Assembly (NCBI GenBank): GCA_021736475.1
Contig: JAIPFV010000010.1
Span: forward strand, 1 to 49,451
Origin: Spirochaetia bacterium
GTDB taxonomy: Bacteria; Spirochaetota; Spirochaetia; DSM-16054; Sediminispirochaetaceae
Reading direction: 5' to 3'
Length of the DNA: 49,451 nucleotides
In this document: positions 42,864-49,451 of the stretch, piece by piece
How the letters are laid out: each line of letters opens with the position of its first letter
Position numbering within the stretch: the first letter of the stretch is position 1
The notes under the pieces: model-generated
Databases searched by the model: none
Told to the model about the DNA's origin: nothing
The model's input: only the letters and a program-made list of their open reading frames with translations
Translations under genes and position numbers: made by a program

Positions 42864-43358
42864 ATGCAGCAATGGATTATGTTCACCAATCGAGGAAAAA
42901 CTTTTTTAGCCCGACACAACCCGAAGGATGCGGCTTATTGTTTCGAGAAAGCTCTGCAGGCCTGCCCAGCTAATGATATGCGGGCAATGGGCGATATCTT
43001 TTACCTTTGCGGCGTGGCTTTGAATAAACTAGGGTACCATGACAATGCCCGGGAGTGCTGGTTTTCCGCCTCCACGATTAATCCGGGCGGACCCGCCGGA
43101 GGGATGCTCAAACGGCAGGCCAGTCAGGACGAGGCAGATTGGCATACCTTCAAGTCGATTCAGCTGTATCGCTATTTCTCATCAAAAAAGGCGGATCTTT
43201 TTTATTCAGAAACCGAACGAAAGAATGTGATGCGGATAATAGATGCCTACTGGCAGGAGATTAAAGCGGCCGGTATTTTAGAGGACATGGAATCCCAGGA
43301 GAAGCGGATGCTCTTTTTTGAGTTTCAAATTGACTTTGCCGCGCTTTTCTCTCCTTGA
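42864..43358 (+). CDS. TPR-like protein of unknown function
   Basis: 164 residues. Two helix-turn-helix repeats fit the tetratricopeptide pattern: about 9-37 (GKTFLARHNPKDAAYCFEKALQACP) and about 46-74 (FYLCGVALNKLGYHDNARECWFSASTINP). The rest is helical and charged with no known motif. TPR domains bind other proteins. GAGGAAG precedes the ATG. No partner can be named. Confidence 0.7.
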   Translation: MQQWIMFTNRGKTFLARHNPKDAAYCFEKALQACPANDMRAMGDIFYLCGVALNKLGYHDNARECWFSASTINPGGPAGGMLKRQASQDEADWHTFKSIQLYRYFSSKKADLFYSETERKNVMRIIDAYWQEIKAAGILEDMESQEKRMLFFEFQIDFAALFSP

Positions 43359-43553
43359 AGGTTTCCCCTTTTGCCCAGCTTATGCGAGTATTGCGGGGCA
43401 AGTGTGACATTTTTACTATGTTTTTTGGTGATATTGCGGTAGATGAGTAATAATGACCCATAGAACAAATGGCTAAATATTATTAAAAATATAAAGTTTA
43501 ATTTATTCTTTGCATTATAAAGAAATAAAAATTGTAGAATAATTTAAAAAGAA
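43359..43553. other. AT-rich upstream region of the sigma factor gene
   Basis: Nearly 200 bases without a gene. It should contain any enhancer for the activator, but I could not single out a convincing pair of inverted repeats; TTCTTT-N7-AAAGAA (about 43506-43524) is only weak. It becomes strongly A+T-rich from about 43465. Confidence 0.4.
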
Positions 43554-43569
43554 TGGCACGCTTCTTGCT
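43554..43569 (+). promoter_or_regulatory. Sigma-54 (RpoN) promoter of the sigma factor gene
   Basis: TGGCACG-CTTC-TTGCT fits the sigma-54 consensus TGGCACR-N4-TTGCW at every defined position, with GG (43555-43556) and GC (43567-43568) exactly ten bases apart. Transcription would start near 43580, just before the AGGAGG ribosome site and 12 bases before the ATG. No better sigma-70 promoter is seen close to the gene. Confidence 0.9.
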
Positions 43570-43591
43570 TATATAGTGGTAGGAGGCGAGT

Positions 43592-44473
43592 ATGGAAACT
43601 AAAACAAAGCAGAAAAGAGTTACAACAGCAGCCACATCTTTTGATGATGAAAACATTATCTCTCTTTACCTTAAAGAGATCAATAAAATACCTCTTCTCA
43701 CCCGTGAAGAAGAGAACCATTACGCCCGGCTGGCAGCCCAGGGCGATCAAGCAGCTAAAGAGAAATTGGTAAATGCTAACTTGCGATTTGTGGTGAATGT
43801 GTCCAAGAAATATCAGAATCAGGGCTTGCCCCTGTCCGATTTGATAAATGAGGGCAATATCGGCCTTATGAATGCAATCGAGCGTTTCGATGTTGATAAG
43901 GGCTTCCACTTTATTTCTTATGCAGTATGGTGGATACGTCAGGCAATACTGAAGGCAATTAGTGAAAAGGCACGCATGATTCGATTGCCCCTCAACCGGG
44001 CCAATGAACTGGTGCAGATAGATAAAGCCCGTAAGGAATTGCAGTCAGGCAAGGCGGAAGAACCGGAGGTAGAGGAGATTGCCGCGGCTACCATGATGGA
44101 CAAAGACCATGTGGCTAACCTCATAAACATCTCCCAGGATTTGGTGTCCCTGGAAACGCCAGTGTACGCTGACAAAGGGGCCAGTCAGCTTGGTGACTTT
44201 ATCGAGGACCGTGATTATCGTGCTCCGGAGGAAGTCGCACTTGAGAATTCTCTGAAAGATGATATCAATAAGGTTCTCAAGACACTCAGCGAAAAAGAGG
44301 CCGAAATTATCCAGTACCGCTATGGGTTGAATGGGCGCACACCACTCTCCCTCAAGGATATTGGTGATAAATACAGCTTGACCAAAGAGCGTATACGGCA
44401 GATTGAGAAAAAAGCGATCAAACGACTTCAGCATCCTTCCCGAAGTATGCACTTGGAGTCTTACACCGCATAA
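43592..44473 (+). CDS. Group 2 sigma-70-family factor, RpoS-like
   Basis: 293 residues: region 1.2 (IISLYLKEINKIPLLTREEE), region 2 (NLRFVVNVSKKYQNQGLPLSDLINEGN, then YAVWWIRQAI), region 3, and region 4 with the helix-turn-helix LSLKDIGDKYSLTKERIRQIEKKAIKRL. It lacks the long region 1.1 and insertion of the housekeeping RpoD, so it is an alternative factor. The sigma-54 promoter in front and the Rrp2-like activator nearby suggest it is the RpoS-like output of a regulatory cascade. AGGAGG at 43581. A terminator follows. Confidence 0.88.
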   Translation: METKTKQKRVTTAATSFDDENIISLYLKEINKIPLLTREEENHYARLAAQGDQAAKEKLVNANLRFVVNVSKKYQNQGLPLSDLINEGNIGLMNAIERFDVDKGFHFISYAVWWIRQAILKAISEKARMIRLPLNRANELVQIDKARKELQSGKAEEPEVEEIAAATMMDKDHVANLINISQDLVSLETPVYADKGASQLGDFIEDRDYRAPEEVALENSLKDDINKVLKTLSEKEAEIIQYRYGLNGRTPLSLKDIGDKYSLTKERIRQIEKKAIKRLQHPSRSMHLESYTA

Positions 44474-44487
44474 TGTAAGTGTATTCA

Positions 44488-44519
44488 GGGGGTGCCTTCA
44501 GGGTGCCTCCTTTTTTTTT
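44488..44519 (+). terminator. Rho-independent terminator of the sigma factor gene
   Basis: Nine-pair stem with three G-T pairs (44488-44496 with 44502-44510), 5-base loop, then nine T (44511-44519). Confidence 0.88.
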
Positions 44520-44544
44520 GTTTAAATTTTTTGTTTTAAATTTT

Positions 44545-44582
44545 CATTGAACTATGAATATTCAAAAAAGCATAGTTCATTG
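44545..44582. promoter_or_regulatory. Inverted repeat overlapping the ppdK -35 box (operator candidate)
   Basis: CATTGAACTATG (44545-44556) and CATAGTTCATTG (44571-44582) form 12-base arms with one mismatch, 14 bases apart. The right arm covers the first bases of the ppdK -35 element, so a dimeric regulator bound here would affect initiation. I do not recognise the regulator. Confidence 0.5.
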
Positions 44583-44608
44583 ACAGGGCGGGGTAATTAT
44601 CTTACCAT
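44580..44608 (+). promoter_or_regulatory. Promoter of ppdK
   Basis: TTGACA (44580-44585), 17 bases, TACCAT (44603-44608). The leader is about 50 bases with GGAGG 12 bases before the ATG, a somewhat long spacing. Confidence 0.7.
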
Positions 44609-44665
44609 CAGGGATAGAGATATTAAATTTGTAGATACCCAAAATTATGGAGGTTATAAGTAGCT

Positions 44666-47335
44666 ATGGGAAAGAAGTTAGTGTATTTTTTTGGCGGAGG
44701 AGAAGCCGAGGGTAACTCCGGAATGAAGGAGTTTCTCGGCGGCAAGGGCGCCAACTTAGCTGAAATGACGAACCTTGGAGTGCCGGTGCCTCCGGGCTTC
44801 ACTATCTCAGCAGAAGTGTGCAAGATTTATTATGAAAAAAACCAGCAGTATCCGGAAGGATTAGAGGCTGAAATTGATGCAAACCTGGAAAAGCTAGAGA
44901 AGATGATGGGCAAAAAGCTCGGTGATCATGATGATCCCCTGTTAGTGTCCGTTCGTTCAGGTGCTGCTCAATCTATGCCTGGTATGATGGATACCATTCT
45001 CAACCTTGGCATTAATGACAATGCGGTAGCCGGCTTGGCCAAAAAGACGGGAAACGAGCGGTTTGGCTGGGATGCGTACCGCCGCTTTATCCAGATGTTC
45101 TCCGATGTAGCTATGGGCTTGGATCTGCAGTTGTTTGAAGGTGAGCTGGAAAAAGCGAAAGAAGCCAAGGGTGTCGAACTGGATACCGATTTAGATGCAG
45201 AGGATCTAAAGAAACTGGTTGAAGTGTACAAACGGGTGTACAAAGAGCAGCAGGGCGAAGATTTCCCCCAGGACCCTAAAGACCAGATGTATAAATCGAT
45301 CAATGCGGTCCTCGGCAGCTGGATGAACGAAAAGGCCATTAAATACCGCAAAATCAACGATATTACCGGCCTGCTTGGAACGGCTGTAAACGTTCAATCT
45401 ATGGTGTTCGGAAACTTCGGTGAAAATTCCGGTACCGGCGTTGCCTTTACCCGCGATCCTTCTACCGGTGAGAAAGTTTTTTTTGGGGAGTTCCTTGAGA
45501 ACGCCCAGGGAGAGGATGTGGTTGCAGGCATCCGGACTCCTAAAAACCTATCCTATTTGAAAGAAATTAACCCTGAAATCTACGAACAACTGTTCACAAT
45601 TAAAGACCGTTTAGAACAGCATTATCGTGACATGCAGGACATAGAGTTTACTATTCAACAGGGGAATCTCTTCTTGCTGCAGACCCGTAACGGAAAGCGT
45701 ACCGGTGCGGCAGCCATTAAGGTTGCAGTGGACATGGTCGAAGAGAAGATGATCACTGAAGAAGAATCGGTTGGCCGGGTTACCCCGAAGCAGCTTGATC
45801 AGCTTTTTCATCCGCGGATCGAACCCTCTTCCAAGGGAAAATTGAATGTGTTGGCAAAGGGCTTGAATGCCTCTCCGGGTGCAGCCACCGGGCAAATCGT
45901 ATTTACCGCCGATGAGGCGGAGGAGTGGGTGAAACAGGGCAAAAAAGTGCTGCTGGTCCGCAAAGAGACCTCCCCCGAAGATATCGGCGGCATGCATGCA
46001 GCCGAGGGGATTCTTACCTCGACCGGTGGTATGACCAGTCACGCAGCGGTTGTTGCCCGTGGAATGGGTAAACCTTGTGTAGCCGGCTGTAAAGCAGCTG
46101 TGGTAAGCGGCGGTACGCTTCAAATTGAAGGTACCACCTATAAAGAGGGCGACTGGATGACCATTGACGGTACCGACGGTGAGGTGTACGCAGGGCAGAT
46201 CGATCTGGTCGATCCGCAGATTACCACCGACCTGGAGAAGTTCCTGCTGTGGGCCGATGATGTGAGATACAAGGATAAACGTAAGAGCGTGAAGGAGAAA
46301 GGCTTTGGAGTACGTACCAATGCAGATACTCCCGGAGATGCAAAGAAGGCCCGTGAATTCGGGGCTGAAGGTATCGGCCTGTGCCGGACCGAGCATATGT
46401 TCTTTGACGTTGGTAAACTGGAAATTTTTCAGGAGATGATTGTGGCCGAGAGTAAAGAGGCCCGCCAGAAAGCCCTGGATAAGCTGCTGCCCCTGCAGCA
46501 GAAAGATTTTGTGGGTATTTTTAACGCAATGGAAGGTTTGCCGGTGACAGTTCGGCTGCTGGATCCGCCGCTCCACGAGTTTGTACCGAAAACAGATGAG
46601 GACATTAAAGAGCTTGCCGATAAGGTGGGACTAAAGCCGGAATCTATCAAGACTATGGCGGAGGACCTCAAAGAGATGAATCCAATGCTCGGTCACCGCG
46701 GCTGTCGGCTGGGAATAACCTATCCTGAAATCTACGATATGCAGGTTGAGGCGATTATGGAAGCTGCCTGTGAAGTTGAGAAATCGGGTGTGAAGGTTCT
46801 GCCGGAGATTATGATTCCCCTGGTAGGAACCAAAATGGAGCTGAAGGTGTTGCGTGAGAATGCAGAGAAGGTAGTCCAGAACGTGCTGAAGAAAAACAAC
46901 AGCAGCCTGGCCTATAAGATCGGTACCATGATCGAGATACCTCGGGCCGCTCTGACTGCGAATGAAGTTGCCGAAGACGCGGACTTTTTCTCGTTCGGTA
47001 CCAACGACCTGACCCAGATGACCCTTGGCTACTCTCGCGACGATATCGGCAGTTTTATAGCCGAATACCTGGACCAGAACATTCTACCCTACGACCCCTT
47101 CCAGAGCATTGACCAGGCTGGCGTTGGCCAGCTGATTACCATGGCGGTTGAGAAGGGCCGGGCTACTAAGAAAGACCTAAAAATGGGTATTTGTGGTGAG
47201 CACGGAGGAGACCCCTCGTCTATCGAGTTCTGTTACCGCAATGGACTCAATTATGTCTCCTGCTCTCCCTACCGGGTTCCAATCGCCCGTCTGGCCGCAG
47301 CGCAGGCGGTAGCAGCCGATTTGCTTAACGAATAA
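44666..47335 (+). CDS. ppdK: Pyruvate, phosphate dikinase
   Basis: 889 residues, full length. The N-terminal ATP-grasp opens FGGGEAEGNSGMKEFLGGKGANLAEM; the swivelling domain carries the phosphorylated His459 in GGMTSHAAVVARGMGKPC; the C-terminal PEP/pyruvate barrel has GTNDLTQMTLGYSRDD and Cys843 in MGICGEHGGDP. It interconverts ATP, phosphate and pyruvate with AMP, PPi and PEP, and in anaerobes often works in the glycolytic direction to save energy. Single-gene unit with its own promoter and terminator. Confidence 0.97.
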   Translation: MGKKLVYFFGGGEAEGNSGMKEFLGGKGANLAEMTNLGVPVPPGFTISAEVCKIYYEKNQQYPEGLEAEIDANLEKLEKMMGKKLGDHDDPLLVSVRSGAAQSMPGMMDTILNLGINDNAVAGLAKKTGNERFGWDAYRRFIQMFSDVAMGLDLQLFEGELEKAKEAKGVELDTDLDAEDLKKLVEVYKRVYKEQQGEDFPQDPKDQMYKSINAVLGSWMNEKAIKYRKINDITGLLGTAVNVQSMVFGNFGENSGTGVAFTRDPSTGEKVFFGEFLENAQGEDVVAGIRTPKNLSYLKEINPEIYEQLFTIKDRLEQHYRDMQDIEFTIQQGNLFLLQTRNGKRTGAAAIKVAVDMVEEKMITEEESVGRVTPKQLDQLFHPRIEPSSKGKLNVLAKGLNASPGAATGQIVFTADEAEEWVKQGKKVLLVRKETSPEDIGGMHAAEGILTSTGGMTSHAAVVARGMGKPCVAGCKAAVVSGGTLQIEGTTYKEGDWMTIDGTDGEVYAGQIDLVDPQITTDLEKFLLWADDVRYKDKRKSVKEKGFGVRTNADTPGDAKKAREFGAEGIGLCRTEHMFFDVGKLEIFQEMIVAESKEARQKALDKLLPLQQKDFVGIFNAMEGLPVTVRLLDPPLHEFVPKTDEDIKELADKVGLKPESIKTMAEDLKEMNPMLGHRGCRLGITYPEIYDMQVEAIMEAACEVEKSGVKVLPEIMIPLVGTKMELKVLRENAEKVVQNVLKKNNSSLAYKIGTMIEIPRAALTANEVAEDADFFSFGTNDLTQMTLGYSRDDIGSFIAEYLDQNILPYDPFQSIDQAGVGQLITMAVEKGRATKKDLKMGICGEHGGDPSSIEFCYRNGLNYVSCSPYRVPIARLAAAQAVAADLLNE

Positions 47336-47355
47336 TAATTTGAATTACTTAACAG

Positions 47356-47379
47356 GAGGCCCGCAAGGGCCTCTTTTTT
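47356..47379 (+). terminator. Rho-independent terminator of ppdK
   Basis: Perfect 7-pair GAGGCCC/GGGCCTC stem with a GCAA tetraloop followed by six T (47374-47379). Confidence 0.93.
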
Positions 47380-47389
47380 CAAATCAACG

Positions 47390-47429
47390 ATTCTCAATTT
47401 GGAAGTCAAAAGACTTCCAAATTGAGAAT
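47390..47429. repeat. Palindromic repeat copy R3
   Basis: A perfect 18-base inverted repeat around AAAA (47390-47407 and 47412-47429), followed by TGCT as in R1 and R2. Relative to R1, one arm position changes A to C and its partner T to G, keeping the pairing. Confidence 0.9.
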
Positions 47430-47464
47430 TGCTGTTTTCAAATACAAAGTTTTCTCAATAGAAA

Positions 47465-48187
47465 ATGAACAGTTATAATGTATACCGGAATTTACTAAGT
47501 GCATATGGACCTCAGGGGTGGTGGCCGCTGCTGCAGCGTAATTCCTGGCCCGGCTACAGCCAGGAGGGATATCACCCCGGTGTCTACTCCCTTGGATTGA
47601 CCCCGAATGAGCGCTTTGAAATTATCACCGGAGCTATCCTAACCCAAAATACAAGTTGGGCTAATGTGCGCAGCAGTTTAACGACTCTGCTGATGAATTG
47701 TTCCTTTGGGCCGGAGTACTTACGGTCAGCCGGGCACACTGAACTGGCCGCTTTGATACGTTCAAGCGGATATTACAACCAAAAGGCGAAAAAGTTAAAA
47801 ACTACTGCCGAGTTTTTTCTGCAGAGGGGAGCGGCCAATGATACGCCTCCTAGTCGGAAGGAACTATTAGCGATCTGGGGCATAGGCCCGGAAACAGCGG
47901 ATTCCATTCTCCTCTATGCGTATCATGCACCGGTTTGTGTGGTAGATGCGTACAGTATGAGAATTTTCAATCGCCTCGAGTACCGGGGCAGTGCAGAGGA
48001 GGGATTGTGGACCTACATGGGACTGCAGGGCAAGTTCCACGACGAATTACCGGCGGATGTCGAGGTCTTTAACGAATTCCATGCCCTGCTGGTAGAACAC
48101 GGTAAACGGTATTGCACCTCCAGAAATCAAAAATGCTCTAAATGTCCATTAAATTCAGAGTGTCGCTTTGTTGAACAGAACAGCTGA
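47465..48187 (+). CDS. HhH-GPD base-excision DNA glycosylase with iron-sulfur cluster (endonuclease III superfamily)
   Basis: 240 residues. The helix-hairpin-helix LLAIWGIGPETADSI (134-148), catalytic Asp161 (VVDAYSMRI) and four cluster cysteines 217, 224, 227 and 233 (C-x6-C-x2-C-x5-C) are clear. The Lys of endonuclease III that forms the lyase intermediate is replaced by Glu143, so it should be a monofunctional glycosylase such as the MagIII/MIG type; YGPQGWWP near the start (14-21) is typical of those. It removes damaged or mismatched bases. No Shine-Dalgarno is evident, and a palindromic repeat lies 36 bases upstream. Confidence 0.87.
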   Translation: MNSYNVYRNLLSAYGPQGWWPLLQRNSWPGYSQEGYHPGVYSLGLTPNERFEIITGAILTQNTSWANVRSSLTTLLMNCSFGPEYLRSAGHTELAALIRSSGYYNQKAKKLKTTAEFFLQRGAANDTPPSRKELLAIWGIGPETADSILLYAYHAPVCVVDAYSMRIFNRLEYRGSAEEGLWTYMGLQGKFHDELPADVEVFNEFHALLVEHGKRYCTSRNQKCSKCPLNSECRFVEQNS

Positions 48188-48242
48188 ATACGCTACACTT
48201 GAAGCTGTTTGTGAGGCATGTTGATATAAGGGGAGACGTTTC

Positions 48243-48767
48243 ATGTACGTTGATAATAATACCGATAAATATCGGACCAGTATTAGAGATATCCTGCTGT
48301 TCAAGTTTCTAAGTGAGCGGGAAGTGGAAGATTTGCTTAGGATGTGCGAAATACAAGTCTTCGAAGAAGGTGAGCGTATCGTGCAGCAGGGGGAAGTAGA
48401 GCAGGCATTTTATGGGGTAATTAGCGGTTCTGTTGAAGTAGCTGTTGGTGAAGGGCGGCGAAAAAACGTCTATATCTGTACTATCGGTGGAGGGGAAGTG
48501 TTCGGCGAAGCCGGTATGTTTATGAAGGTAAAACGGACGGCCAATGTAAACAGTTTAGCCAGTACTGCATTGCTGCATATCACCCGCAGTAATTTTTTGC
48601 AGTTTATTAAAAAGTATCCTACCACGGGTAATAAGATCTTAATGGTAACCGTGTATAGCCTGTTGAAGAAACTTCGGGAAGCAAACCAGGAGCTGGCCTT
48701 TGAACGGCAGTTCGATATTGAACAAGATGATGTCGACTCTATAGTCGATGAGTTCCTTCGAGCCTAA
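48243..48767 (+). CDS. Cyclic-nucleotide-binding-domain protein without DNA-binding domain
   Basis: 174 residues. A single Crp-type cNMP fold (about 18-135) with VFEEGERIVQQGEVEQAFYGVISGSVEV and GEVFGEAGMFMKVKRTANV in the place of the phosphate-binding cassette. That cassette's Arg aligns with KRTAN, so nucleotide binding is possible. No helix-turn-helix follows; the C-terminal 40 residues are helical and acidic, so it likely acts through a partner protein. GGGGAG precedes the ATG. Confidence 0.82.
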   Translation: MYVDNNTDKYRTSIRDILLFKFLSEREVEDLLRMCEIQVFEEGERIVQQGEVEQAFYGVISGSVEVAVGEGRRKNVYICTIGGGEVFGEAGMFMKVKRTANVNSLASTALLHITRSNFLQFIKKYPTTGNKILMVTVYSLLKKLREANQELAFERQFDIEQDDVDSIVDEFLRA

Positions 48768-48773
48768 GCGCAC

Positions 48774-49451
48774 TTAAACTTGCCCTAACCTAGTTGCAAC
48801 CGCTTTTATTAACTGTTCTGCTGCCTGAAACTTAGTGGATAGTCCAATGTGCGTCCATCCTCCCGAGGAGTCAAACAGATGCAGCTCGTTGGTTGCGGTT
48901 TCAAATCCGGAACCTTCCGCTCCTACATCGTTTACTGCAATCATATCCGCTTTTGCTTTTTTCATCCGGGCTAATCCATCCTTCGTCAGCTCTTCTGCCG
49001 TTTTCTTAAAAAGAGCCCGGAAGGCAACCAGAAAGGTGTGGGGAGATATCGCCTTCACCTGGTCGATAATCTTCGGAGTGGGAACCAATTCTACTTGTAG
49101 TTTATCGGTGCCATGCGTACTGATTTTATCGGCTGCCCTGTCCGAGGATTGCCAATCGCCGACGGCTGCTGCCGCTACCAAACAGTCAGTCTTTTGGTTC
49201 TGCAGCAGTTTTTTCACGGCACCCAGCATTTCTGCGGCTGTCTCTACATAATGTGTGGGAACATTAGGTACCGGTTCAGCGGTACCCTTACCGTAGACTA
49301 ACTGTACATCCGCCCCGGCTACATAAAGGGCTCTGACAATTTCCACCCCCATTTTCCCGCTGCTGTTGTTGGTGAGTACCCGGATCGGATCGAGGTATTC
49401 TACCGTGCGTCCGGCTGTCACTATCCAACTGGTGCCTGCCAGGGGGCCCTC
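48774..49451 (-). CDS. coaB: Phosphopantothenate-cysteine ligase domain (CoaB or CoaBC), 5' end outside window
   Basis: Open on the minus strand from its stop at 48774 to the right edge; the frame continues upstream (residues EGPLAGTSWIVTAGRTVEYLDP at the edge), and an internal GTG at 49421 is not the true start. TAGRTVEYLDPIRVLTNNSSGKMG is the CoaB signature, followed by AAAAVGDW and MIAVNDVG. The enzyme joins cysteine to 4'-phosphopantothenate in CoA synthesis. The edge position of the signature fits either a fused CoaBC or a stand-alone CoaB. It converges with the cNMP gene, 6 bases away. Confidence 0.9.
   Translation of the reverse strand, partial: EGPLAGTSWIVTAGRTVEYLDPIRVLTNNSSGKMGVEIVRALYVAGADVQLVYGKGTAEPVPNVPTHYVETAAEMLGAVKKLLQNQKTDCLVAAAAVGDWQSSDRAADKISTHGTDKLQVELVPTPKIIDQVKAISPHTFLVAFRALFKKTAEELTKDGLARMKKAKADMIAVNDVGAEGSGFETATNELHLFDSSGGWTHIGLSTKFQAAEQLIKAVATRLGQV

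Noticed and set aside
1..49451. CRISPR arrays, tRNA or rRNA genes, insertion sequences, prophage or a toxin-antitoxin pair
   Set aside because: No regularly spaced repeats, cloverleaf or rRNA-like stretches, transposase or integrase motifs were recognised. A covariance search was not possible, so a small RNA could be missed.

Overview
The window looks like a chromosomal segment of a spirochaete, probably a free-living, Spirochaetaceae-like anaerobe. No rRNA marker is present, so this rests on gene content. The clues are: the order murG-cvpA-holB-like-soluble histidine kinase-NtrC-type regulator, which as I recall matches the Borrelia murG/cvpA/hk2/rrp2 locus; an RpoS-like sigma gene nearby with a textbook sigma-54 promoter; a solitary groES without groEL; and GQQE/GQDE-type residues after signal peptides. 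I recognised no rRNA, tRNA, CRISPR, IS element or phage gene.

Layout. Bases 1-1752 (minus) hold most of a membrane-embedded spermidine-synthase-like protein that runs off the left edge. Bases 1836-10730 form a sugar or polyol unit: SDR dehydrogenase, two RbsC-like permeases, binding protein, RbsA-like ATPase, IolG-like dehydrogenase, TIM-barrel isomerase and an M24 protein with an altered metal site, closed by a strong terminator. Bases 10761-22484 form a second long operon: CoA-acylating aldehyde dehydrogenase, SucC/SucD-like ADP-forming ligase, a complete 2-oxoacid/acetoin dehydrogenase complex (E1a, E1b, E2, E3), a LarA-type racemase, malic enzyme and a FadR-family regulator. A PdhR/FadR-type operator sits at the start of transcription, so the last gene probably controls the first promoter. 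The module would turn hydroxy acids, 2-oxo acids or hydroxyketones and aldehydes into acyl-CoA, NADH and, through the ligase, ATP.

Bases 22501-28951 are accessory: a CoA-disulfide-reductase-like flavoprotein, an AT-rich caspase-family lipoprotein with an EF-hand loop, a TrkA-C membrane protein, a small outer-membrane-type protein, an SH3 lipoprotein and a DUF445 protein. Bases 28938-32701 (minus) are a thiamine ABC transporter behind a TPP riboswitch. Back to back with it, a translationally coupled operon runs murG-cvpA-holB-like-HK-NtrC (32965-38338). Then come a J-domain protein and a degenerate DapF-like protein (minus), a RadC/JAMM-DinG fusion helicase, groES, a TPR protein, the sigma-54-driven sigma factor, ppdK, a DNA glycosylase, a cyclic-nucleotide-binding protein and the start-truncated CoaB at the right edge.

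Most notable: the linked Hk2/Rrp2-like pair and sigma-54-driven sigma gene; the aldehyde/2-oxoacid/LarA operon with its matching operator; the JAMM-DinG fusion; a three-copy palindromic repeat family with a compensatory base-pair change that lies only before DNA-repair genes here; and several genes whose -10 box lies 6-8 bases before the start codon with no Shine-Dalgarno, suggesting leaderless mRNAs.
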